From Chloroflexia bacterium (GTDB lineage: Bacteria; Chloroflexota; Chloroflexia; Thermomicrobiales; UBA6265), in the NCBI GenBank assembly GCA_013698285.1, contig JACCVE010000265.1, forward strand, positions 1-13,159: a stretch of 13,159 nt of DNA. Reading direction: 5' to 3'. Below the pieces are notes generated by a model, which ran no database searches, was not told the DNA's origin, and was given only the letters and a program-made list of their open reading frames with translations. The translations under genes were made by a program, and so were the position numbers. Within the stretch, counting starts at the first letter, position 1; every line of letters starts with the position of its first letter. This document shows positions 6,337 through 12,984 of the stretch, piece after piece.

Positions 6337-7305
6337 ATGGGAGGACGTTCCGCGGTGGTCGGGGCGGTCGACGTGGGGTCGAATACCGTCAAGCTGACGG
6401 TGGCCCGGCGCCGATCAAATGGCACGTTGCGGGTGCTGGCCGCGGATGCCGAGACGGTACGGCTGGGGGCGGGGCTGGCCGAGCGGGGCACCCTGGCCGG
6501 CGATCGGGTGGACGCGGCACTTGTGGCCCTGACCCGGTTTGGCGAGATCGCCCGGTCGCACGGCGCGACCCGGTTGGTCGGTGTCGCGACCGAGGCCACC
6601 AGGCGGGCGTCGAACGGCGGCGAGTTCCTGCGACGGGTGCGAGACGAGACCGGATGGGACTTGCTGGCGATCTCCGGGGAGGACGAGGCGGCCCTGACGT
6701 TCCGGGGTCTTGCGATAGAGGTCGACCTGGCAGGCGCGGTCGTCGTCGCCGACATCGGGGGAGGCAGCACCGAGGTCATCCACGCGGACGATGGGGTCAT
6801 CCGGTCCACGACCTCCCTGCGCCTAGGTTCGGGGGCGCTGACGGACCTCCTCGTCCCTGCTGACCCGCCGACCGTCGCCGACGTGGATGCCTGTACCGCC
6901 GCCGCGCTGGACATCCTGCGGCAGGGCGGCGTGGCCGGGGGCCGAGGGGGCAGGCTGATCGCGGTCGGCGGGACGGGTGAATACCTGGCTCGCCTGGTGC
7001 CCGACGCCCACCGGGTCATCGGGGCCGAGGTCGAGACCGCCCTGGCCCGGTGCCGGGAGATGCCCGCCGCCATGCTGGCCACTCACCTGGGTATCCAGGA
7101 GGCGCGAGCCAGGGTCCTCCCCGCCGGGATCGCGATCGTCCGTGCTCTCCAGCAGGTGCTGCGACCCATCTATATCGAGGTGGCTCGAAGCGGGATCCGG
7201 GCCGGCCTGCTGCTCGACACCTTTGAGCGGATGGACCGCGAGATGAACGGGTTGGGCGAGCCCGCTGGCGACAGCGGACCACGTTCGATTCGGAATGACG
7301 ACTGA
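6337..7305 (+). CDS. ppx: Ppx/GppA family exopolyphosphatase
   Basis: This 322-residue cytosolic enzyme of the sugar kinase/Hsp70 actin-like fold removes terminal phosphates from polyphosphate, or acts on pppGpp in the GppA branch. The phosphate-binding loop DVGSNTVKL (12-20), the TEATRRA block (85-91), the SGEDEA catalytic region (Glu117 as likely general base), the second loop ADIGGGSTEV (138-147), the GGTGEY block (211-216) and the closing SGIRAGLLLD motif (285-294) are all present. The length fits the short two-domain form without the C-terminal HD-like domain of the ~500-residue E. coli enzymes. GGAGG lies 11 bases before ATG 6337; a GTG at 6355 is an alternative. Two CHAD half genes follow after 53 bases, which supports a polyphosphate role over pppGpp. 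Confidence 0.9.
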   Translation: MGGRSAVVGAVDVGSNTVKLTVARRRSNGTLRVLAADAETVRLGAGLAERGTLAGDRVDAALVALTRFGEIARSHGATRLVGVATEATRRASNGGEFLRRVRDETGWDLLAISGEDEAALTFRGLAIEVDLAGAVVVADIGGGSTEVIHADDGVIRSTTSLRLGSGALTDLLVPADPPTVADVDACTAAALDILRQGGVAGGRGGRLIAVGGTGEYLARLVPDAHRVIGAEVETALARCREMPAAMLATHLGIQEARARVLPAGIAIVRALQQVLRPIYIEVARSGIRAGLLLDTFERMDREMNGLGEPAGDSGPRSIRNDD

Positions 7306-7358
7306 TCGATGACGCCGGGACGCGGCGCCGCGATCACGATCACGCCAGATGGAGCGCC

Positions 7359-8174
7359 ATGATGCCAGCCAAGGACACGACACCGACCACGAAGGCCGGC
7401 GACCTCATTCATCCGGAGACACCGTACCGGGAGGCGATGACCCTCTTGATCGGTGAACGATGGGAGGCGGTCTGGGCCGCCCTGCCCGCCGCCATCGAGG
7501 GAACCGACCCTGAAGGTGTCCACGACGTGCGGGTCGCCTCCCGGCGCCTGCGGGCTGCCATGGATGTCGCCCGGGACGCCTTTCCCAAGTCCTGGTTCGG
7601 GCGCCTCCACAAGACGGCGAAGGCGATCACCGGGGCCCTCGGCGACGTGCGGGATCGCGATGTCCTGCTGGCCCACCTGGGGGAGGAGCGCGGCAAGGCA
7701 AAGGCTGCCGAACGGCCGGGGTTCGACCTGCTGATCGCCCGCGTGGAAGCGGAGCGAGCCGCAGCCCGCGAGGACATGCTGCGTTTCCTGCGGGGCATCG
7801 ACACGGAGGCCCTGGCGCTCGAGACCCGGCGTCGATTCCTCGCCACGACCGCTGGCCCACCAGCGGACCGTGACGCCGATGAAAGGGCGATCAGTTCGAG
7901 TGGCGGCGATCGGACCGACGGGGACCATCCGGGCGACGACTCGGCCGGTGATCCCGACGGTGATGCGCCGCCGGTGCGGCGGACGCGGGTGACGAAGAAA
8001 ACGTCGCCTGAGGCGACCGCGACCAGCGCGGCGCCCGGTGAGAGGGCCACCGCCAAGAAGGCACGGGGCGCGAGGGGGGCACGTGCCAACCGGGTGGGAG
8101 CCACGGACCCACCGTCGGAAGACGGAGCCGGCCGGACGACCGCGCCCGCCGGGCGACGAGGGAGGAACACATGA
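7359..8174 (+). CDS. N-terminal half of a split CHAD domain with long disordered tail
   Basis: This 271-residue protein carries the first of the two helical repeats of a CHAD domain, a polyphosphate-binding fold rich in conserved His, Arg and Lys. The signature HDVRVASRRLR lies at 55-65 and ALGDVRDRDVLLAHL at 93-107; helices continue to about 163. Residues 165-271 are a low-complexity tail: an acidic Asp/Gly stretch (169-202), then a basic Lys/Arg/Ala stretch (206-247), then a short Arg-rich end. The second half of the domain is absent here and is encoded by the next gene, which overlaps by ATGA at 8171-8174. Two adjacent ATG codons open the gene; GGAG at 7351-7354 better suits the second (7362). 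It follows ppx by 53 bases. The repeat assignment is clear; the tail's role is inference. Confidence 0.88.
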   Translation: MMPAKDTTPTTKAGDLIHPETPYREAMTLLIGERWEAVWAALPAAIEGTDPEGVHDVRVASRRLRAAMDVARDAFPKSWFGRLHKTAKAITGALGDVRDRDVLLAHLGEERGKAKAAERPGFDLLIARVEAERAAAREDMLRFLRGIDTEALALETRRRFLATTAGPPADRDADERAISSSGGDRTDGDHPGDDSAGDPDGDAPPVRRTRVTKKTSPEATATSAAPGERATAKKARGARGARANRVGATDPPSEDGAGRTTAPAGRRGRNT

Positions 8175-8692
8175 GTCGCGCCTGGACCGTCCCCGATATC
8201 GAACCCGACGCGTCGCTGGCGGTCAATGCCCGGCGCATCCTCGCCGTGCGGATCGGCGAGATGTGGAGCTATGCCCCGATCATGCCCGAGGCCGACCGCA
8301 CCGAAGCGCTCCACGATGCCCGGATCGCGGCCAAGCGACTGCGGTACACCCTGGAGCTATTCCGGCCGGTGTTCGGCGAGGCGGGTGAAGCCGCGACCGA
8401 CGCGATCAAGGCCCTCCAAGAAGACCTCGGGACACTCCACGACACGGATGTCCGGATCGCTCTGCTGGAAGACGCGATCGCCGCGTTGCCCGCCCCGGAC
8501 CACGCCGGCGGCTCGATCGCCGCCGATACCCCGTCCGGAGACCCAGCGACGGGGTTGACGGCGATGTTGAAGCGGGAGGCCGCTGGCCGGGCCAAGCGGC
8601 ACGCGGCGGTCGCCAAGCGGTGGGACCGCCTCAACCGGGACGGCCTGAGGTCCGACCTGGTCGCCTTATCCGCCATGCCGCTCGACGACTGA
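8171..8692 (+). CDS. C-terminal half of a split CHAD domain
   Basis: This 173-residue protein holds the second CHAD repeat: ALHDARIAAKRLRY at 46-59 and EDLGTLHDTDVRIALL at 84-99, matching the first gene's pair of motifs in order and spacing. A basic helix (LKREAAGRAKRHAAVAKRW, ~133-151) follows a Gly/Pro/Asp-rich loop (108-127). It starts at ATG 8171 inside the stop codon of the previous gene (ATGA), with its own GGAGG 5 bases upstream, so translation is coupled and stoichiometry is probably near one to one. A normal CHAD protein has both repeats in one chain of about 250-300 residues. Here two proteins would need to pair to rebuild the basic, polyphosphate-binding pore. The frame differs from the first gene, and no slippery heptamer is visible at the junction. 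Confidence 0.88.
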   Translation: MSRAWTVPDIEPDASLAVNARRILAVRIGEMWSYAPIMPEADRTEALHDARIAAKRLRYTLELFRPVFGEAGEAATDAIKALQEDLGTLHDTDVRIALLEDAIAALPAPDHAGGSIAADTPSGDPATGLTAMLKREAAGRAKRHAAVAKRWDRLNRDGLRSDLVALSAMPLDD

Positions 8693-8785
8693 TCGGCGTG
8701 GCCTGACGGCTCGCCGGCACGTGGATGGCGGCAAATGTGCGGTTAACGATATGTGCGCGGCAGCCTGACCAGGACAAGGGCTCGG

Positions 8786-8923
8786 ATGCCGTCTCACGAC
8801 GAATCGGTCGTCGACAGCCTGGCCGGACACGTGGGGCAGCTTTGTCGCGATGCGCGGGCAGCGCGGGCGATGCCCGCCGGTGCGACCAGATCAGGATCGA
8901 GGACTATCCGGTGGGTGCTGTGA
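8786..8923 (+). CDS. Possible 45-codon ORF ahead of the PAP2 gene
   Basis: An ATG at 8786 preceded by AAGGG opens a 45-codon frame beginning MPSHDESVVDSLAGHVGQL and ending in VL. Its TGA at 8921-8923 overlaps the GTG at 8920 that fits the PAP2 gene start (GTGA), the same coupling style as the other junctions here. The first half looks protein-like, while the second half is Arg/Ala-rich. It has no recognised domain. It could be a leader for coupled translation or chance; the alternative is a longer N-terminus for PAP2 in another frame. Confidence 0.35.
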   Translation: MPSHDESVVDSLAGHVGQLCRDARAARAMPAGATRSGSRTIRWVL

Positions 8924-9870
8924 CGGGGGACCGTGCGGTGAGCGAGGAGGCCGACCGGCAGCGCGTGCCGGTGCTCCGGTCGGAACCGGCTCATACCCTT
9001 TGGCTGTTGGTGAGCCGTCTGGGCACGTTATTCCTCGTATTATGGTTCTATTCGTGGTTCCGAAAGTCGTTCTTCCAACAGGGGACGATTCTCGCCTTCG
9101 CAAATGCCCTCGACATCATTCACTGGCAGGCACTCCTCGGGCTGAACGTCGAGCTGGACCTCCAGCGGCGCGTGCTCGGAGAGGCCGGGTGGATCGACGC
9201 TTTCAATCTCCATTACCGGCAGTTGAAAACCGTGCTGTTCGTGGCGGCCGGCCTTGCCCTGCTCCGAGACCGACCCGGGTTCACGAGCGTCTGGCGCCTG
9301 TTCCTGGTCACCACCGCCATAGCCTTTCCGATGTACGCCCTGTACCCCCTGGCGCCGCCCCGGTTCATGGGGCCATATGGCTACCCGTTCGTGGATACCC
9401 TGGCGACGTTCGGTGCCGCGCCCAACGCCACGAGCGGGATCGCCGCCGCGAACCAGTACGCCGCCATGCCGAGCATGCACGTCGCCTGGACGGCGATCGC
9501 CGCACTGTGGCTGGCGGTGGCGTTGCCCTGGCGCCGGGTGGGAGCCATCATCGGGGCGACCCATCTCGGGACCATGTGCGTCACGGTGATGGTGACCGGT
9601 AACCATTACGTCCTCGACATCGCCGGCGGCTTCGCGACGGTCGGGGCGGCGTGGGCCATCCTCGCGGTGGCCGGGCTCTTGGCGAAGACGTGGGCTCCCG
9701 TGCCCACGGTGATGAGTGTTGGGAGCGTGCCCCGGGTCACCCTGACCGGCACGGTGATCCTGATCGACTCGCTTCCCGCAGACGTCGCCGGTGAGGGGTG
9801 GTCGCGCGGCCATCACGTCCCCGCCGCGACCCGGCCCCGGTCCGCGGAACCGGGATCGCGGCGGCGATGA
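8920..9870 (+). CDS. PAP2 superfamily membrane phosphatase/phosphotransferase
   Basis: This integral membrane protein of about 316 residues resembles the PAP2_3 / inositol-phosphotransferase (Aur1/Ipt1-like) branch of the PAP2 superfamily. Catalytic motifs are AMPSMHVAWTA (182-192, His187) and GNHYVLDIAGG (227-237, His229 and Asp233); YPLAPPRF (142-149) is typical of this branch. Around six membrane helices are expected (about 27-46, 54-75, 104-118, 124-144, 189-204, 207-226, 236-255), with a hydrophilic Arg-rich tail. The frame is open back to 8725, but the upstream part is composition-wise unlike protein. GTG codons at 8911 (AGGA 7 bases upstream), 8920 (GTGA overlap) and 8938 are all possible starts. 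Its stop overlaps the YfhO start by ATGA. A lipid phosphate or lipid headgroup is the expected substrate. Confidence 0.85.
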   Translation: MTGDRAVSEEADRQRVPVLRSEPAHTLWLLVSRLGTLFLVLWFYSWFRKSFFQQGTILAFANALDIIHWQALLGLNVELDLQRRVLGEAGWIDAFNLHYRQLKTVLFVAAGLALLRDRPGFTSVWRLFLVTTAIAFPMYALYPLAPPRFMGPYGYPFVDTLATFGAAPNATSGIAAANQYAAMPSMHVAWTAIAALWLAVALPWRRVGAIIGATHLGTMCVTVMVTGNHYVLDIAGGFATVGAAWAILAVAGLLAKTWAPVPTVMSVGSVPRVTLTGTVILIDSLPADVAGEGWSRGHHVPAATRPRSAEPGSRRR

Positions 9871-12287
9871 CCGGACGACGTGGGCTAGCCGTCCTCGGGC
9901 GAGAAGGGCCAGTGCTCGGACTCATCCTCACCATCGCGGTGCTCGCGGTCGCGTATCTCACGGTCGGTGGCGTCCTCCTGGGACAAGATTCCGCGACTCA
10001 GTTCTACCCCTGGTACGGCTTCCTCGGCGAGCAGCTCCGCCAGGGCCGTATCCCGGAGTGGAACCCGGCCCAGTTCTCGGGCGCCCCATTCGCTGCCGAT
10101 CCCCAGGCCGGGTGGGGCTACTTCCTGGCGATGGTGATCTTCACGGCCCTGCCCCTGGTCGCGGCCGTGGTGGTCTTCCTCCTGACCCACCTCGTGCTGG
10201 CGATGACCGGTGCCTACCTGCTGGCCCGGCTGGTGGGGTGTTCACCCCTCGGGGCGGCGGTCGCGGCGGCGGGGTATGCGGGGACCGGCGTCTTCCTCGG
10301 TCGCTCACCGTGCTGCCCGGCCTCGTACGAACTCGTCACCTGGGTGCCGATCGCCCTGGTCGGGGTCGACCTGGTGGTCCGCTCGACGACCCCGCGGGGG
10401 TGGTTGGGGGGTGTCTCGATCGCCGGGTTGGCGATCAGCCAGGCCCTGGCGGCATGGATCGGGCAGGGCGCCTATTACCTGCTGATCGTGACCGGACTGT
10501 TCTTCGTCTACCGCGTCCTGATCGACCCGCCCACCCAGCGGGCTTGGGGCCGTGATGGCCGGCAGAGGGCACTGTTCCTTGTGGGGGGTGGGGGCGCGAT
10601 TCTCGCGGCGGGATTCGGCCTGGCGGCGATGAGCGTGCTGCCACGCCTGGAGTTCAACGCGGTCTCGAACGTCGCCGGCGGGGTCTACTCCGGCAGCGGC
10701 GCGGTCGAGGCGGTGGTCGGCGGGTCAAGCAAGGAGGGGGCGATCGACCGGTTCCTGCTCCCCTCGCTCTACTACCCCGGCATCGCCGCCGTGACCCTGG
10801 CGACGATCGGGGTACTGGTGGCGGCCCGGCGGCGGGCGAGCCGGTTCTGGCTCGGTCTGGCGGTCGCGGCGATGGTCTTGACCCTGCCGGACACGACGCC
10901 GCTGCACGGGCTGCTGTACCTGCTGCCCCGGATGGAATCGCTCCACCGGCACTATCCGGAGCGGGTGATCCTGGTCGCCTTCGTCGGCATGGCGATGCTG
11001 GCCGGCTCGGCCGCCTCGCCCATTCGGGGCCTATCGAGGGCGACCCGGTTCACATCCGCCGCGGTGCCTCTCGGGCTGCTCGGCATCCTGGCGATTGCGG
11101 GGACCGCCGTCCCCGTCGTGGCCATCGTCACCGTCGCCCTGGCCAGTGGCCTGTGGTTGGCCGTCCAAGGTTCGCCGGGGATGCGGGCGACGGCGGCGAC
11201 GGTCTGCCTGGTCGTGCTGGTCGCGATCGACGGCGGGCTGGCCCTGCACCGCCTGACGGACAGCGGGGCGCCCTTCGGGGGATTCCACCGGGTCCAGATC
11301 GGGGATGACTACGAGCCTGCCGCCGCCGCCCGGACCCTGCTCGACTGGCAGCGAGACGCGGCGCCGTTCCGCTACGCCGGGTACGACCCGTCGCTGGTCA
11401 CTATCGAGGATGGCCAGACGGTGCTCTACCGGTACCAATTCGCCGATCCCCTCACCCGTGAGCTAGTCGTGAACAACAGGGCCACGCTCCTCGGGTTGGA
11501 AGACAGCCAGGGCTACAACCCGATCCAGATCGGTCGCTACGCGGCGTACGTCGCGGCGATGAACGGGGAGCCTCAGGAGTATCACGGGGCTGATGTCTAC
11601 CCGGGGGGATTGGGGTCGCCCCTACTCGACCTGCTCAACGTCCGCTACCTGGTGACGCCCGCTTGGGTGGGCGCTGCCGCTGGCGACCCGTTCGCGGCAG
11701 CGGGGTGGCCGACCGTCGCCGACCTCGGGACGGTGCGGATCGTCGAGAACCCCGGGGCGATGCCCCGGGCCTGGGTGGTCCACGAGGCGATGGTCGTGCC
11801 GGCCGCTGACCAGCCCACGATGCTGGCGGCCGGGTCGGTCGACCCGGCCCGGGTGGCCCTGGTTGAGGATCACGTACCGGGTCTCCCGGGCGGAGGGTTG
11901 GACGCCACGGCCGATGTGACGACGGTGGTCGGGAATGACGACCCGGACCGGATCTCGGTCCGGACCGAGACGGCGGCGCCCGGTCTACTGGTGCTGAGTG
12001 AGGTTGCCTACCCCGCCTGGGAGGCGACGGTCGATGGCGAACCGACGCCGATCGTCACGGCGAACGGGCTGTTCCGGGCCGTGCCGATCCCGGCCGGGGA
12101 GCATGTGGTCGAGCTGCGGTATCGCTCCGCGGCGATGGGGTGGGGCCTGGCGATCACCATCGCCACGGCCCTCGCCTTGCTGGCCGGGCTCGTGGCGACG
12201 GCCTTGGGTCGATGGGGCATCCGGAGGCGATGGCGGAAAGCACCAGATTCATCACGGGGCCCCATTGACAGGGTGCCGGCGCCGTGA
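9867..12287 (+). CDS. YfhO family membrane protein
   Basis: This 806-residue multi-pass protein has GT-C-like architecture: about a dozen hydrophobic helices in the first two thirds, then a soluble beta-rich region, and a final helix at about 757-778. The early extracytoplasmic loop GQDSATQFYPW (39-49) with RIPEWNPAQFSGAPF (61-75) is the YfhO hallmark. The C-terminal block YPAWEATVDGEP followed by NGLFRAVPIPAGEH is also typical. B. subtilis YfhO is needed for glycosylation of lipoteichoic acid; a comparable sugar-transfer role to an envelope acceptor is inferred. I chose ATG 9867 because it overlaps the PAP2 stop (ATGA). A GTG at 9798 would add 23 residues that read as Arg/Pro-rich shadow. 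The next promoter overlaps its 3' end. Confidence 0.88.
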   Translation: MTGRRGLAVLGREGPVLGLILTIAVLAVAYLTVGGVLLGQDSATQFYPWYGFLGEQLRQGRIPEWNPAQFSGAPFAADPQAGWGYFLAMVIFTALPLVAAVVVFLLTHLVLAMTGAYLLARLVGCSPLGAAVAAAGYAGTGVFLGRSPCCPASYELVTWVPIALVGVDLVVRSTTPRGWLGGVSIAGLAISQALAAWIGQGAYYLLIVTGLFFVYRVLIDPPTQRAWGRDGRQRALFLVGGGGAILAAGFGLAAMSVLPRLEFNAVSNVAGGVYSGSGAVEAVVGGSSKEGAIDRFLLPSLYYPGIAAVTLATIGVLVAARRRASRFWLGLAVAAMVLTLPDTTPLHGLLYLLPRMESLHRHYPERVILVAFVGMAMLAGSAASPIRGLSRATRFTSAAVPLGLLGILAIAGTAVPVVAIVTVALASGLWLAVQGSPGMRATAATVCLVVLVAIDGGLALHRLTDSGAPFGGFHRVQIGDDYEPAAAARTLLDWQRDAAPFRYAGYDPSLVTIEDGQTVLYRYQFADPLTRELVVNNRATLLGLEDSQGYNPIQIGRYAAYVAAMNGEPQEYHGADVYPGGLGSPLLDLLNVRYLVTPAWVGAAAGDPFAAAGWPTVADLGTVRIVENPGAMPRAWVVHEAMVVPAADQPTMLAAGSVDPARVALVEDHVPGLPGGGLDATADVTTVVGNDDPDRISVRTETAAPGLLVLSEVAYPAWEATVDGEPTPIVTANGLFRAVPIPAGEHVVELRYRSAAMGWGLAITIATALALLAGLVATALGRWGIRRRWRKAPDSSRGPIDRVPAP

Positions 12288-12293
12288 TACAAC
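12265..12293 (+). promoter_or_regulatory. Near-consensus sigma-70 promoter overlapping the end of yfhO
   Basis: A perfect -35 TTGACA (12265-12270) is followed, after exactly 17 bases, by TACAAC (12288-12293), four of six matches to the -10, with TG one base upstream (extended -10 form). It is the best promoter in the window. Transcription should begin near 12300, just after the yfhO stop. Confidence 0.7.
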
Positions 12294-12384
12294 CTGTGTA
12301 GGAGTCAACGCGGCAGGGGCCGCACCGCTCCGCCGCGATGGTCGGTCCGGCACGCACCGGACCGAGGAAACGGCTGGCAGGACA

Positions 12385-12423
12385 CCCCCGCGCGACTGGG
12401 TAGCCGAGAGGCCCCCGCGCGAC
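12385..12423 (+). repeat. 12-base direct repeat in the leader RNA
   Basis: CCCCCGCGCGAC occurs at 12385-12396 and again at 12412-12423, exactly 27 bases apart. The copies flank the 3' arm of the CGGCT/AGCCG stem, so they could take part in alternative pairing or be a tandem binding site. Confidence 0.6.
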
Positions 12424-12448
12424 GAGCGATGGAGAGGAGGGCACCCCG

Positions 12449-12562
12449 ATGATGCGACAGGTTTTCGTGGCGACCCTTCGTCTGCCCATCGCCGTTGATC
12501 CCCGCTTCGTTGTGGGATCGGGTGACGGACATGCCGCCGGTCGGGAGTGTGTCAGGTGGTGA
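12449..12562 (+). CDS. Possible 37-codon ORF inside the short transcript
   Basis: Two adjacent ATG codons (12449, 12452) follow a strong GGAGAGGAGGG purine tract ending 8 bases before the first. The ORF reads MMRQVFVATLRLPIAVDP onward to a TGA at 12560-12562, 37 residues in all. The beginning is mildly hydrophobic and the end hydrophilic; there is no recognised domain. The intrinsic terminator lies 35 bases past the stop. The strong ribosome site and the dedicated promoter and terminator argue that it is translated, but the length gives little statistical support. It may be a leader peptide. Confidence 0.4.
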   Translation: MMRQVFVATLRLPIAVDPRFVVGSGDGHAAGRECVRW

Positions 12563-12597
12563 CGTCCTAGCCGTCACCGATCGCCTCGCACCGCTCC

Positions 12598-12628
12598 CCC
12601 GGGTCGCTCCAGCGCCCCGGGTTCTTTG
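12598..12628 (+). terminator. Rho-independent terminator
   Basis: CCCGGG arms at 12598-12603 and 12616-12621 pair with each other, and the loop contains a further CGC/GCG stem (12605-12607/12612-12614). The stem is followed at once by TTCTTTG, a T-rich tail rare in this GC-rich sequence. It is the most convincing terminator in the window. Confidence 0.6.
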
Positions 12629-12718
12629 TGCCCCGTTGACGAGACGCCCAACATCGGATCGCCACCCACCCATCGTGGCGAGACGCGCGCGGACCGGTAT
12701 CCGCGGGCCAGCGTCGCT

Positions 12719-12749
12719 TTGCCAAAACGGCGGAAAACGCCATTCTAAC
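12719..12749 (+). promoter_or_regulatory. Candidate rightward promoter for the last gene
   Basis: TTGCCA (12719-12724, five of six matches) and TCTAAC (12744-12749, four of six) are 19 bases apart, longer than ideal. The downstream gene start at 12985 or 12886 would give a leader of roughly 130-230 bases. Confidence 0.3.
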
Positions 12750-12770
12750 CGTAAAGGAGGCATCGGTCAG
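12742..12770 (-). promoter_or_regulatory. Candidate leftward promoter in the right-hand gap
   Basis: On the minus strand CTGACC (12770-12765) and TAGAAT (12747-12742) lie exactly 17 bases apart, together matching 9 of 12 consensus positions. It would start an RNA near 12735 running antisense toward the short transcript unit. No credible leftward gene follows. Confidence 0.35.
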
Positions 12771-12984
12771 GACGCGCGTACCGTCCACGCGACCCGGGAC
12801 AGCCCGATCGCTCACCGAGGTCCGAGCGCGGCTCGTCCGCCCGTTCACCGGTCCATCCCGACATCCCACCGGAGGCCAGCCAGCGATGCGTACCGATTTA
12901 GCAGCGCCCAGCATGCCCATCCATCGTCATCCCGTCCGCACCACACCGGACCAGCCGTCACGACCAACGAGGAGGCAGATCGCC

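Larger units (their letters stand above)
12300..12628 (+). ncRNA. Short structured transcript from its own promoter to an intrinsic terminator
   Basis: The unit begins just after the promoter at 12265-12293 and ends at the terminator at 12598-12628, giving about 330 bases. The first 150 bases are rich in stems: GCGGC/GCCGC (12310-12314/12319-12323), a perfect 8-base stem CGGTCCGG (12343-12350/12357-12364) with a 6-base loop, and CGGCT/AGCCG (12371-12375/12402-12406). A 37-codon ORF with a strong ribosome site follows (12449-12562). I could not match it to RNase P RNA, tmRNA, SRP RNA or a known riboswitch by their conserved cores. It may be a small regulatory RNA, a dual-function RNA, or a leader/attenuator for the gene downstream at 12985. 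Confidence 0.45.
12630..12884. other. Non-coding gap with hairpins and opposing promoter-like sites
   Basis: No supportable gene. Reading frames on the minus strand here are Arg/Pro-rich shadows. Hairpins are CGCCAC/GTGGCG (12660-12665/12675-12680) and CGCGGA/TCCGCG (12688-12693/12700-12705). An A-rich stretch at 12719-12755 has a rightward TTGCCA-N19-TCTAAC and a leftward CTGACC-N17-TAGAAT, overlapping each other. An AAAGGAGG at 12753-12760 has no start codon behind it. Confidence 0.4.

Noticed and set aside
7359..8692. The two CHAD genes as one gene broken by a frameshift or a programmed -1 shift
   Set aside because: The second gene has its own ATG and ribosome site in a standard ATGA overlap, no slippery heptamer is visible, and the first gene ends in a long unstructured tail rather than mid-domain. 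Raw reads would still be needed to exclude an assembly error.
12300..12448. A known riboswitch or housekeeping RNA (cyclic-di-GMP, guanidine, cobalamin, RNase P, SRP, tmRNA)
   Set aside because: Only scattered short similarities such as GGUAGCC or GAGGAAA were seen; none of the conserved cores of these RNAs is present in order.
12305..12763. 152-codon open frame on the minus strand
   Set aside because: No ribosome site, Arg/Gly/Ser-rich composition, and it runs antisense through the promoter-terminator unit.
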